From: Colwellia psychrerythraea 34H
GTDB taxonomy: Bacteria; Pseudomonadota; Gammaproteobacteria; Enterobacterales; Alteromonadaceae
Assembly (NCBI RefSeq): GCF_000012325.1
Contig: NC_003910.7
Span: 806,001-870,000 of the forward strand
Direction: 5' to 3'
DNA length: 64,000 nucleotides
Part shown: positions 1 through 7,575 of the stretch, piece after piece
Layout: each line of letters starts with the position of its first letter
How positions within the stretch are numbered: position 1 is the first letter of the stretch
The notes under the pieces: model-generated
The model's input: only the letters and a program-made list of their open reading frames with translations
Told to the model about the DNA's origin: nothing
Database searches by the model: none
Translations under genes and position numbers: made by a program

Positions 1-144
1 CTATTACCCTTAAATCGCTATGCGCAAATCGTATCAGCTCTGTGGTATGTCATTACTGTCGGTGGTTTAAGTGCCATTATTTGGTTTGTTGGTCAAACAG
101 CTAATGACGCCTTGTCATTACCGCTTAAAATACTCGGTAGTTAG
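1..144 (+). CDS. C-terminal end of a membrane protein (partial)
   Basis: The window opens inside a reading frame (frame 1) that runs 47 codons to TAG at 142-144. The visible tail holds one strongly hydrophobic segment (residues about 13-30 of the fragment, with WYVITVGGLSAIIWFVG), so this is the last membrane span and short C-terminus of an integral membrane protein. A good intrinsic terminator follows 50 bases later, which supports a real gene end. The family cannot be recognised from this fragment. Confidence 0.6.
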   Translation, partial: LLPLNRYAQIVSALWYVITVGGLSAIIWFVGQTANDALSLPLKILGS

Positions 145-194
145 TCTTATTTACAGGAGATATCACTGTGTTGGTGAGTAAATACGTGCTAATC

Positions 195-220
195 AAAACC
201 AGCTATCCAGCTGGTTTTTT
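195..220 (+). terminator. Rho-independent terminator
   Basis: Perfect stem AAAACCAGCT / AGCTGGTTTT with a 4-base loop (ATCC), ending in a run of six T. It lies just downstream of the partial membrane-protein gene and ends that transcript. Confidence 0.88.
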
Positions 221-561
221 GTGCCTATAATTATGAGGATATTTGAGCATAATTAAAAGGTTGTGTGGTTTGTCAAAATCAATGAGACTTCTATTTAGTC
301 ATTTAAAATATTATCGAAGCAAACCTCACAACAATAAAAGTATGATTCTAGCTATACATGTCATCTGTAAAATTCCGATTGTAGAGTTTCAATGTTTTGT
401 TGGTCAAGTGTTCGTTATAGCGAACATTTATGGTGTGGAAAGGTTAACTACTGCCACAATACAGTCTTTAACTCCTGATAAAGACCATACTTAATCTGTT
501 CAGGTAAGTGCCCCACAGGTCTTCAACCTAGTGGTTTAACCGTTGTATCATCATTTGCAAA
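221..561. other. Intergenic stretch without a convincing gene
   Basis: AT-rich sequence between the terminator and the IS110 remnant. It has one 83-codon frame starting at TTG 243 that lacks domain-like composition; I do not call it. The right end (about 495-561) may be the non-coding 3' flank of the inserted IS110 element, but no terminal repeat was found. Confidence 0.4.
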
Positions 562-855
562 TCAGGTTTGCATTCTAACTTCGAATGCTTGTTTGGTTGA
601 CAGTACCGACCATGCGATACGTGCTAGTTTGTTCGTTAATGTGACTACCGCGACGTTATATGGTTTTCGTGAGAGTAACTCTAATATCCAGTTGCCAAAG
701 ATAGCGACTGCTTTTTCTAGCCTTACAAGAACAGCTCTTGCACCGTGAATGAATAACTCTCGTATGCCTTTATTTCCTCGTTTGCTTATACCGAATAACC
801 TTGGCTTTCCTCCCGTTGAAAACTGACGAGGGACCAAGCCAATCCAGGCGGCTAA
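562..855 (-). pseudogene. IS110-family transposase, C-terminal remnant
   Basis: On the minus strand the frame reads from a leucine codon at 855 through AAWIGLVPRQFSTGGKPRLF and then GISKRGNKGIRELFIHGARA to a stop at 562. This is the conserved C-terminal part (transposase_20 / IS116-IS110-IS902 domain) of IS110-family DEDD transposases, followed by the usual NVAVV.LTNK.ARIAW block. A stop codon (TAA at 856-858) directly precedes it and the N-terminal DEDD nuclease domain is absent, so only about 98 of roughly 320-340 codons remain. It is a decayed insertion sequence. The IS110 family leaves no obvious inverted repeats, and none were found. Confidence 0.85.
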
Positions 856-857
856 TT

Positions 858-1335
858 ACTGCCACCAAATAGGTCATTACGTGCAGGTATAATTTATGCG
901 AAAATGAAAACAGCTTTATAATTCTTTGAGCTTAAAGGGCTCTTCATCATAAAAATTGTCTTTCTTAAGGGCGCATCTAGATCGTGGTCTTATTTTTCGA
1001 TCTCAAATTAAGCAAGAATAATACTAATCTTAAATCTAGGGTTTCTGAAATAATAAATTGCGATTTAGCAAAAGGTTACAAACATATATTACATAATTGG
1101 TTAACTACGAAGTACTGAAACTAGTAAGATATCAGTATCAATAGGTTTTGTTAGTACATCTAAACTTGAATAAATTTTTTAAAATTTATTTTCATGTTAA
1201 TGAATAGCTTAGAATAACAAGTCTATTTTTGTCTGTTTTTTGATCGATTATATTTGGATATCTTCTTAAGAATGTACTAGAATTGCGGCGAACAGCACAA
1301 GAAGGTCAAATTAACCTTGAGTTTAATCTGACCAA
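858..1335. other. AT-rich intergenic region
   Basis: Nearly 480 bases with no plausible reading frame on either strand. It separates the IS110 remnant from the riboswitch-controlled protease gene and probably holds the promoter for the riboswitch leader; I cannot single out a convincing -35/-10 pair. Part of it may be decayed insertion-sequence DNA. Confidence 0.4.
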
Positions 1336-1370
1336 CTACTTAGTAATTTATAATATAAATTACTAAGTAG
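1336..1370. repeat. 15-bp perfect inverted repeat upstream of the riboswitch
   Basis: CTACTTAGTAATTTA and its exact complement TAAATTACTAAGTAG flank a 5-base spacer (TAATA). The arms are AT-rich and no T-run follows, so this is more likely an operator or a DNA cruciform than a terminator. It sits immediately before the c-di-GMP riboswitch, where a repressor site or the leader's 5' end would be expected. Confidence 0.6.
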
Positions 1371-1377
1371 CTGTAAT

Positions 1378-1462
1378 TGAAAAGAGCAAAACTTTCGAAA
1401 GAAAGTGGCGCAAAGTCACCGGTCTACGGGAATAATTCTACGACAGCGGAACTGCCAACTAC
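1378..1462 (+). promoter_or_regulatory. Cyclic-di-GMP class I riboswitch (GEMM)
   Basis: The leader of the protease gene matches the GEMM-I aptamer in order. GCAAA is followed by a stem capped by a GAAA tetraloop (ACTTTC GAAA GAAAGT, about 1389-1405), then the diagnostic GCGCAAAG (1408-1415) and CCGGTCTA (1419-1426). The second helix carries the tetraloop receptor (GACAGCGGAACTGCC, 1442-1456). GEMM-I RNAs bind c-di-GMP at the junction of these helices. After the aptamer a GCATTATT / AATAATG hairpin (about 1465-1490) could be the expression platform; it has no U-run, so control may be of translation. The start codon is about 90 bases from the aptamer end. I identify it by comparison with the known Vibrio cholerae aptamers; no covariance search was run. 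Confidence 0.86.
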
Positions 1463-1551
1463 CAGCATTATTGTGCCAATAATAATGTGCAATGACAGGC
1501 ACTAAGAAGTAATAGGTTTTCTGTAGACTTCACACATTGTGGAGTCACAAA

Positions 1552-3372
1552 ATGAAGTACGTTAGTAACAATCAAATCGAAATCAGCTCACTAATAAAAC
1601 GCCAAAGCAAAAGTTTTGTACTAGGCTCATTATTATTACCCTTAACTTTCAGCAATTTCGCGATAGCGAATCCTCCTGAACATTCAGCAGCTTTTGCAAA
1701 AGGTCAAATTTTAGTACAACCACAACCGGGCTTATCAGAGCAGAACTTCCAAAAGATCCTAGGCAAGCACAAAGCCAGCTCAAAAGGTAAGCTTCATCAA
1801 TTACGCACCCACATTATCAATGTACCGGCAAATGCAGAACAAGCTATTGTTAAAGCGTTATCTAATAATCCAAACATTGAATTTGCTGAGGTAGACATAC
1901 TCGTTAAACCAAGCGAAATTATCGCCAACGACACCTATTACAACAATGCTTGGCACCTTAATAAAATGCAATTACCTACTGCTTGGGAAACAGCAAAGGG
2001 TAATGGCGTGGTAGTAGCTATTCTAGATACTGGTGTTAATAGTAATCACACCGATTTGTCAGCCAATATGATTGCCGGTTGGAACAGTGTTAGTCGAAAC
2101 AGCGAAACGAGTGACATCTATGGTCACGGTACTAAGGTTGCCGGTGTTGTAGCGGCAATAAGTGATAATAATAATGGCGTAACCTCTATCGCTTGGCACG
2201 CATCAATTATGCCTATACGAATTACTAACGATAGTTCAGGTTATGCCTATTGGAGCGATATAGCGAATGGATTAACTTGGGCAGCCGACAATGGCGCCGA
2301 CATTGCCAATATCAGTTATCAAGTAACTACAAGCTCATCAGTAACAAATGCGGCGCAATACATGCGTAGTAAAGGCGGTTTGGTTGTCGCTTCAGCAGGT
2401 AACAGTGGTGCAGACCTAAACTGTACAGATAATCCAAGTATTATCACAGTATCAGCCACAGACAGTGCTGATAATAAAGCCAGCTGGTCGGATTACGGAA
2501 ATTGTATCGATGTATCGGCGCCGGGATCAGGGATTTGGACCACGACCAAAAGTGGTGGCTATGGTGCTGTAAACGGTACTTCTTTTGCCAGCCCAGCAAC
2601 GGCAGCAACCTTAGCACTGATCAAATCAGCTAACCTGAATCTTAGTAATGATGAACTTGAAAATATTTTAGAGGCTAGCGCAGATAAGTCCAAAAATGGC
2701 GGTGTATTTAATAGCTATTATGGTCATGGCAGAATTGATGCTGCAGCTGCGGTTGCCATGGTAGTAAACACACCTACTATCGATCAGCAAGCACCAACAG
2801 TTGTTATAACCTCTCCAACAGAAAATAGCGTGCAAACAGGTACCTTTAATATCACTGCCAATGCACAAGACAATATGGCTGTGAGCTCTGTTAGCCTATA
2901 TGCCAATGGTGTATTAATTGGTACTGATACTGTCGCGCCATTTAGCGCTAACTTTAACAGTAATAATATTGCTGATGGTAACGTAGCTTTCACTGCTCAG
3001 GCGTATGATGCAACAGGCAATCAAGGTAATTCTTCAACGTATTGGCTGACTATCGATAATATTGTTGATGTTGCAGACACCATAGCACCGAGTGTGAGTA
3101 TTACTAACCTCGTTAATGGCAGTAGCATAAGCGGTAATCAAGCGATTAAAGTGAGTGCAACAGACAATACGGCGGTGACTAAAATTGAATTGTATATTGA
3201 CGGCCAGTTAAAAACGCAAACGACTGAATCAATACTGTCTTATAGTTGGAATACCCGTAAAGTGGCTAACGGATACCATACCATTGTAACAAAGGCATTT
3301 GATGCTGCCGGCAATCAGAATCAAACCAGTATTCAAGTCAATGTGCAGGCACGTAAAAAGGGCCGTAAATAG
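1552..3372 (+). CDS. Secreted subtilisin-like serine protease (S8) with two Ig-like domains
   Basis: About 606 residues. The start at ATG 1552 is chosen because GGAG lies 7 bases upstream; the open frame extends to TTG 1537. A signal peptide ends near FAIA, followed by an inhibitor_I9-like propeptide (QILVQPQPGLSEQNF onward) and the S8 catalytic domain. The triad is visible: Asp159 in AILDTGVNSNHTDL, His192 in YGHGTKVAG and Ser344 in NGTSFASPA. After residue about 410 come two tandem Ig-like domains, each with the pattern AP.V.IT...G...GN..I...A.D..AV and a closing A.DA.GN. The mature enzyme should be extracellular and degrade protein; the Ig modules probably bind substrate or cell surface. 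The c-di-GMP riboswitch upstream ties its synthesis to the biofilm/motility second messenger. Confidence 0.93.
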   Translation: MKYVSNNQIEISSLIKRQSKSFVLGSLLLPLTFSNFAIANPPEHSAAFAKGQILVQPQPGLSEQNFQKILGKHKASSKGKLHQLRTHIINVPANAEQAIVKALSNNPNIEFAEVDILVKPSEIIANDTYYNNAWHLNKMQLPTAWETAKGNGVVVAILDTGVNSNHTDLSANMIAGWNSVSRNSETSDIYGHGTKVAGVVAAISDNNNGVTSIAWHASIMPIRITNDSSGYAYWSDIANGLTWAADNGADIANISYQVTTSSSVTNAAQYMRSKGGLVVASAGNSGADLNCTDNPSIITVSATDSADNKASWSDYGNCIDVSAPGSGIWTTTKSGGYGAVNGTSFASPATAATLALIKSANLNLSNDELENILEASADKSKNGGVFNSYYGHGRIDAAAAVAMVVNTPTIDQQAPTVVITSPTENSVQTGTFNITANAQDNMAVSSVSLYANGVLIGTDTVAPFSANFNSNNIADGNVAFTAQAYDATGNQGNSSTYWLTIDNIVDVADTIAPSVSITNLVNGSSISGNQAIKVSATDNTAVTKIELYIDGQLKTQTTESILSYSWNTRKVANGYHTIVTKAFDAAGNQNQTSIQVNVQARKKGRK

Positions 3373-3413
3373 AACAATTAAACAGCGCTAAATTTAATAA
3401 AAACTTAAAAAGT

Positions 3414-3445
3414 AAAAGGGCACTGCGATGGCAGTGCCTTTTTTA
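3414..3445 (+). terminator. Rho-independent terminator after the S8 protease
   Basis: GGGCACTGC, loop GATG, GCAGTGCC, then six T. Ends the riboswitch-controlled transcript. The minus-strand PEP-CTERM gene ends 22 bases further on, and in reverse the AAAAGGG side could also serve it weakly. Confidence 0.88.
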
Positions 3446-3467
3446 TTGGTCAATATTTCAATTATTA

Positions 3468-4217
3468 TTAAGCAACTTTTTTACGTAGACTTAAGGCAAG
3501 TAAAGCGCTACCAAGTAGAAACAATACACTCGGTTCAGGAACCTCTGTCGGAGGACCACCACCACCATCTCCACAACATTCTCCACCGTCAAGTTTGTCG
3601 CTTGCATCGTTGCCGTTGGTGCCACCATTGACCTGCTGAAAGCGCGCTACATAGTTAAGCCCACTATCCGAACTATCCATAAATCCGACCTTGAACGCAG
3701 CCTCAACTTGAAGCGCAGAAAGGCCATTGAAACCAACTTTTACGCTTAAAGAATCTTCCACTCCCTCAGACAATGCGTTATTAGGGGTACCCCCTCCGTT
3801 GAAATCACCATCATTTGCGGCTGCGAAATCTAGCGTACCAAATGGCTGAGCATCGGCACCAATTATCATAGTAGTTAAAAAATTACCACCAGTGAAGTTA
3901 GTTTGATCCAGCCCCTGGTTGGGCGCGACTAGGTCAAACGCTATTCCGGTCAGTTTTGACGTTGTTGCTTCAGCGCCAAAGGCAGTTATTTCATCCGTTG
4001 TGTTCCTGATCAGCATCTGAATCACAACCAACCCGTTTGTAGCAAAATCAATATCATTAATAAAATTAAGCGTTGCTTTGGCTGATGCGCCGGTGGCTGG
4101 GTTATTGGATGATGTACTGTTGCTATTCCACTCTAAGATAAGAGTGGCGTTGGCTGTATAGGACAAGCTAGCAAGCGTAAAAAGCAGTATGTGAGTAAAT
4201 ATTGTAAGTGTTCGCAT
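3468..4217 (-). CDS. PEP-CTERM sorting-domain protein
   Basis: A 249-residue exported protein. The start at 4217 (MRTLTIFTHI) is preferred over the longer frame from 4256 because AAGGAA precedes it by 6 bases. An N-terminal signal peptide ends near SYTANA. The body is a Thr/Asn/Gly-rich beta domain. The C-terminus carries the full tripartite sorting signal: VPEPS, then a hydrophobic span (VLFLLGSALLALSL), then RKK. Family knowledge: PEP-CTERM proteins are cut and processed by exosortase (EpsH/XrtA) and appear on the cell surface or in exopolysaccharide matrix. A GECCGDGGGGPP spacer precedes the signal. No exosortase gene lies in this window. The function of the body is unknown. It converges on the S8 protease gene. 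Confidence 0.88.
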   Translation of the reverse strand: MRTLTIFTHILLFTLASLSYTANATLILEWNSNSTSSNNPATGASAKATLNFINDIDFATNGLVVIQMLIRNTTDEITAFGAEATTSKLTGIAFDLVAPNQGLDQTNFTGGNFLTTMIIGADAQPFGTLDFAAANDGDFNGGGTPNNALSEGVEDSLSVKVGFNGLSALQVEAAFKVGFMDSSDSGLNYVARFQQVNGGTNGNDASDKLDGGECCGDGGGGPPTEVPEPSVLFLLGSALLALSLRKKVA

Positions 4218-4483
4218 ATTTGATTCCTTATTAACAATCCCAATATATAAATTCAAAAGAGATTATTCTCACGTTATTGTTAAAAAGTATACTTAGCCAT
4301 AAACTCCTTTTGGTCCCTATGGCATAAGCTATAGACAAGCAAATTATATACCGATTATTTTTTTACTTTATTTATTATGCGGTTAAATAATGTACAGAAT
4401 GAGTGTGTGATTGCTGTGTAAAAAAAGCTGACACTATATCACTTGTTAGTGATAAATAGGTGTCGTGTAAATAAGGGGGAAAC
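4218..4483. other. Upstream region of the PEP-CTERM gene
   Basis: Holds the promoter side of the leftward PEP-CTERM gene. A minus-strand frame at 4375-4590 overlaps the IS91-like remnant and has no features of a gene. No clear operator seen. Confidence 0.35.
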
Positions 4484-4687
4484 TTGCCTTTTCGTGTGTT
4501 ATCACGCCTATTTCGGCGGTTATATTGTGAGATGTTAGGTGAAGTGGTCGAGCAAGAACAGCTCAACTTCTTTGGTGAATGTTTAGCCACTTACGATGAC
4601 ACATCAAATAGTGAAAAGCGACGGATAAACTCACCCCGCAACAGCGTCATAATGAAGTGTCTATTTTACTCCTTAACACAACGCTAA
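4484..4687 (+). pseudogene. Possible IS91-type transposase remnant
   Basis: The plus-strand frame reads LPFRVLSRLFRRLYCEMLGE and later EQLNFFGECLA. This order (FR.L.LFR..... followed by .LNFFG) resembles the region of IS91/ISCR-type transposases (transposase_32) just before the catalytic tyrosine part. The frame then turns into unrelated residues and ends at 4687, and there is no start-proximal zinc-finger part. A second frame continues to TAA at 4771 with coding-like composition (KLTPQQRHNEVSILL), consistent with a frameshifted relic. Identification is by pattern memory only and could be wrong. Confidence 0.35.
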
Positions 4688-4770
4688 GTTTAACGGGTTG
4701 CCAAACTCGAAACGATCTATACAGAAAAGTAGAGAGTTTGGCTGTCCGTGCTGAATCTCTGGTTAAGCAT

Positions 4771-4803
4771 TAAGTAAAGCTAGTGTTCAACTAGCTTTAC
4801 TTA
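4771..4803. terminator. 13-bp inverted repeat, likely terminator
   Basis: TAAGTAAAGCTAG / CTAGCTTTACTTA around a 7-base loop (TGTTCAA). It directly follows, on the minus strand, the stop of the 186-residue secreted protein. There is no long T-run, so termination efficiency is uncertain. Confidence 0.5.
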
Positions 4804-4809
4804 TGCTGT

Positions 4810-5370
4810 TTAATCTAGATCAATGATAAAAAGACAGTCAAAGCTTATTGGGGTACCTACGATTCCGGTAAAGTTCGTCATGTCCACCATACCTGACAAG
4901 CGCACAGTACCAGTTGCATTTTCGAATCGGCCAGTACCATCAAGAATTGAATTGCCATCGCTAGATGCTCCGGTAATGTGAGTAATATTTTGCCCGTTAG
5001 GTGTCACTGTCGAATGCGATACAGGTTGTACTGTCGTACTGCCACGAGTGATCAAAGTTCCATTTGGCATATTGAAAAAACTTGTGCCAACTAAAGCAAG
5101 ACCACTACCAACCGCTGTTATACTGGATAGACAGTCTGTGGCTGTACCAATAACTTGTTGATTTTTCATGTTGACCAATTCGACATCGAAACAGATTGCC
5201 GGATCATCTATATTGTCACCATTAATGTCAGGAACAAAGCTCTCATACATGCCTCCAGAGCCAACTAAATTGAGAACCAAGTGCTTTCCCCCCCCTTGAT
5301 TTGCGCCAACATAAAATGATGCACTTAAACAGATAGATATGATAATCATCAACACGTTTTGATTCTTCAT
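4810..5370 (-). CDS. Secreted hypothetical protein with an allene-oxide-cyclase-barrel-like tail
   Basis: 186 residues, start at 5370 with AGGAG 8 bases upstream. A signal peptide is present (MKNQNVLMIIISICLSASFY...GANQ). The mature part is short and beta-rich. It contains DINGDNIDDPAICFDVELVN and a glycine-rich segment GTGRFENATGTVRLSGMVDM. The GRF.NATG..R..G block resembles that of allene-oxide-cyclase/dirigent-like barrels found in many uncharacterised bacterial secreted proteins. Enzymatic function cannot be inferred. Cys residues at the DC and DCL positions may form a disulfide. It stands alone between the 13-bp hairpin and the next minus-strand gene, 150 bases upstream. Confidence 0.65.
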   Translation of the reverse strand: MKNQNVLMIIISICLSASFYVGANQGGGKHLVLNLVGSGGMYESFVPDINGDNIDDPAICFDVELVNMKNQQVIGTATDCLSSITAVGSGLALVGTSFFNMPNGTLITRGSTTVQPVSHSTVTPNGQNITHITGASSDGNSILDGTGRFENATGTVRLSGMVDMTNFTGIVGTPISFDCLFIIDLD

Positions 5371-5519
5371 GATTTTTCTCCTACTGAGTTTAGAGGCATA
5401 GATTGATAAATGAAGCTGTCACTATGCCAAAAAACAGCCTAACGCCATTACTTAGTAGTAGTAAGCAGGCCGTTCACTCTGTTCCCTTTGTGACCTGTAT
5501 GTTATCTGCTATAAACTCA

Positions 5520-5939
5520 CTACATCCACCCAAGCTCTTTCATTGCCCAAGGGGCATTCCAAACTTTAGTCATTTCTGAGACTTTCGAATCGTCGCCCAT
5601 TTTTATAATGTAGACATAATGTGTATGAGTTTCTTTGTTCGTTGGTGGCACAGGTCCACCTTCACCAGTATGCTTACCATGATACGTTGCGAAGAATATT
5701 GCTGTATTTGAACTTTCATTGTAGCTTGATGAATGTAGTTCATACGAACCTTCAGGAGATATAACCGTACCAAATCCGTGCATCCAATCACAGTACGCAT
5801 GGACAGAGTTGATTTCGGCAAGTGGTTCGCTTTGAGCTGAGAATAAGGCACCTTCTTGTACATACTGCTTGCACCCTTCCCATCCGAGTGGAGCTTCACA
5901 TGCTTCGAAGAATTTAATTGCTACGTCAAATGAGTTCAT
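5520..5939 (-). CDS. SnoaL/NTF2-like family protein
   Basis: 139 residues, start at 5939 with a strong TAGGAGG site. No signal peptide, so cytoplasmic. The sequence has the NTF2-like layout: an N-terminal helix (FDVAIKFFEACEAPLGWEGC), a helix around HAYCDWMHGFG, then alternating strands with NTAIFFATYHG and THYVYIIKMGDD, ending in WNAPWAMKELGW. Such folds are small cone-shaped barrels used by ketosteroid-isomerase-like enzymes, polyketide cyclases and stress proteins; the substrate is unknown. It lies 149 bases upstream of the secreted 186-residue protein on the same strand and may be co-transcribed, but the gap suggests separate promoters. Confidence 0.7.
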   Translation of the reverse strand: MNSFDVAIKFFEACEAPLGWEGCKQYVQEGALFSAQSEPLAEINSVHAYCDWMHGFGTVISPEGSYELHSSSYNESSNTAIFFATYHGKHTGEGGPVPPTNKETHTHYVYIIKMGDDSKVSEMTKVWNAPWAMKELGWM

Positions 5940-6542
5940 ATTTCCTCCTAGCTTTTACTTACTATGGTTGATTCCTGTATAAATATAGTTAATTTTCCAT
6001 AATAAATCACTTTTCAAAAAGCTAACCGAAATCATATCATCTTCAAATTGAGTGTTACTGTGCAGCGATGTTAATGACAGTTTCAATAACACTCTGACAA
6101 AAAAAGATAAAAATTAGGTGTATAAGAAAGTGGTCAATGTCTCTAAAGCACACGAAATAACTATAAATTCTCTGTCGCTAAGTGCCCCATACCGCCTTAG
6201 AAGTAAAAATTATGTCAGCTTTAAGATCTGAAAGTTGACGTTTGATATTTTGACTGGTCTGCTTCCTAAAGCGCACAGACAAGTCATAGTAAGTAGTTAG
6301 TGAAACTTCCGATTTTGTATCTATATGACCATTAGATTGGATGATTTTTAAAAAAATTAATACTGTTTTGTGGTATCAGTCATTATTGTCCGGCAAACCT
6401 AAACCTCATAGTCTGTCGTTAACCTTATTATTTATGAAGATTAACCGTTGGCTAATTAAAAGGGGTAATTAAATAGTGATTTCCTCTTAATTATTCGATA
6501 ACGTAAAGTTTGGTGCTCTTCACTTGAAAAGGTTATAAATTT
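5940..6542. other. 600-bp intergenic region upstream of the ECF sigma gene
   Basis: No reading frame with gene features on either strand. It must hold the promoters of the leftward SnoaL-like gene and the rightward sigma-factor operon. I see AT-rich stretches near 6340-6360 and 6460-6500 but no convincing consensus promoter or long repeat. Confidence 0.4.
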
Positions 6543-7229
6543 TTGAAAAAACAACCTTCTGCTACCGTAAATCAAGAGAAAGAAAGTGAACTTATTGAAG
6601 GGCTAATGAGCAATGACGATTTAGCTTATGAGACCTTAGTGCGTCAATACAGCGCAAAAATGTATGCCGTTGCACGTCGTTTCTTTTGCACGAATGACGA
6701 TGCACAAGAGTGTTTGCAAAAAGCATTTATCCAAGTATTTAAAAATATCACCTCATTTAAACAAAACTCAAACCTGTCGACTTGGCTCCATCGTATTACG
6801 GTTAATGAAGCATTAATGATGCTTCGACAAAGAAAGCGGCAAAACACCACCTCATTAGAAGAGTTTGCTCAACACTACAACGAATATGGAGAGCGTACTG
6901 TTTTTGCTGATAATTTAGGAAATAACTTAAACAATAACTTGGGTACTATCTTAGGGGGAAATGTTGAAACGTTATTTGAAAAAACTGAAACAAAACTATC
7001 GCTTAATGATATTATTTTTCAACTTCCTGAGAAATATTGTAACGTTTTACTGTTGAGGGACATCCAAGAGATAAGCACCAAGGAAACTGCCGAAATTTTA
7101 GCTATATCTGAATCATTAGTGAAAACTCAATTACACCGAGCTAGGTTATTGTTAAAGGCAATTTTAGAGCAGGATGACAAAGATAATCTAGAAAGTAATT
7201 GGAAGGTGAATTCACATGTTAATGATTAA
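6543..7229 (+). CDS. ECF (extracytoplasmic function) RNA polymerase sigma factor
   Basis: 228 residues from a TTG start at 6543, with AAGG about 11 bases upstream; no closer ATG fits region 2. Sigma region 2 is clear: ALVRQYSAKMY-like ETLVRQYSAKMYAVARRFF, then DDAQECLQKAFIQVFKNITSF and STWLHRITVNEALMMLR. After an unusually long acidic/Asn-rich linker (residues about 100-145) comes region 4: LPEKYCNVLLLRDIQEISTK and ESLVKTQLHRARLLLK, the helix-turn-helix that reads the -35 element. It overlaps the downstream anti-sigma gene by 14 bases, the standard arrangement. It should direct RNA polymerase to a small stress regulon, probably including its own operon. Confidence 0.92.
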   Translation: MKKQPSATVNQEKESELIEGLMSNDDLAYETLVRQYSAKMYAVARRFFCTNDDAQECLQKAFIQVFKNITSFKQNSNLSTWLHRITVNEALMMLRQRKRQNTTSLEEFAQHYNEYGERTVFADNLGNNLNNNLGTILGGNVETLFEKTETKLSLNDIIFQLPEKYCNVLLLRDIQEISTKETAEILAISESLVKTQLHRARLLLKAILEQDDKDNLESNWKVNSHVND

Positions 7230-7497
7230 ACGATTAATGACTCGGCATATACCGGGTATGTTGAGCTGTGAAGAGGTTGATGGGTTTTTATATGACTTTC
7301 ATGAAGGTAATTTATCCTCTATTGAAAAGCTTAAGTTTAAGTTGCACCTAAGTATGTGTAGCGAATGCAGACAGTATGTGAAGGGCTATAAAAATACCAT
7401 TAAAACTTATCAATCAGGATTTATTAAAGCAGACCAGATTGACGAGGTACCTGAAGATCTTATGCAAGCAATCTTAAAAAGTCGAGAGCCCAAATAA
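7216..7497 (+). CDS. Anti-sigma factor with zinc-finger (ZAS/zf-HC2) domain
   Basis: 93 residues, ATG at 7216 inside the end of the sigma gene (14-base overlap, translational coupling). The zinc-binding anti-sigma motif H-x3-C-x2-C is present as HLSMCSEC (His44, Cys48, Cys51), with an additional Cys18 in SCEEVDGFLYDF upstream, the usual partner ligand region. There is no membrane span, so this is a soluble anti-sigma factor of the RsrA/ChrR type. It is expected to bind the ECF sigma factor and release it on oxidation or metal stress. Followed 79 bases later by the DinB-like gene. Confidence 0.88.
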   Translation: MLMIKRLMTRHIPGMLSCEEVDGFLYDFHEGNLSSIEKLKFKLHLSMCSECRQYVKGYKNTIKTYQSGFIKADQIDEVPEDLMQAILKSREPK

Positions 7498-7575
7498 GCT
7501 ATTTTTACTGCTTATATTATTACTACTCATATTATTATTTATACATGTTGATTACACTATTGGAAATTTAACCGA

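Noticed and set aside
243..494. 83-codon plus-strand frame starting at TTG with GAGGA upstream
   Set aside because: No domain-like composition, non-ATG start, lies between a terminator and an IS remnant; looks like chance.
1336..1370. Intrinsic terminator
   Set aside because: No T-run on either strand and AT-rich arms; kept only as an inverted repeat.
4375..4590. Minus-strand frame overlapping the IS91-like relic
   Set aside because: Overlaps a better-supported frame, low complexity (many Ser/Thr/Arg) and no start signal.
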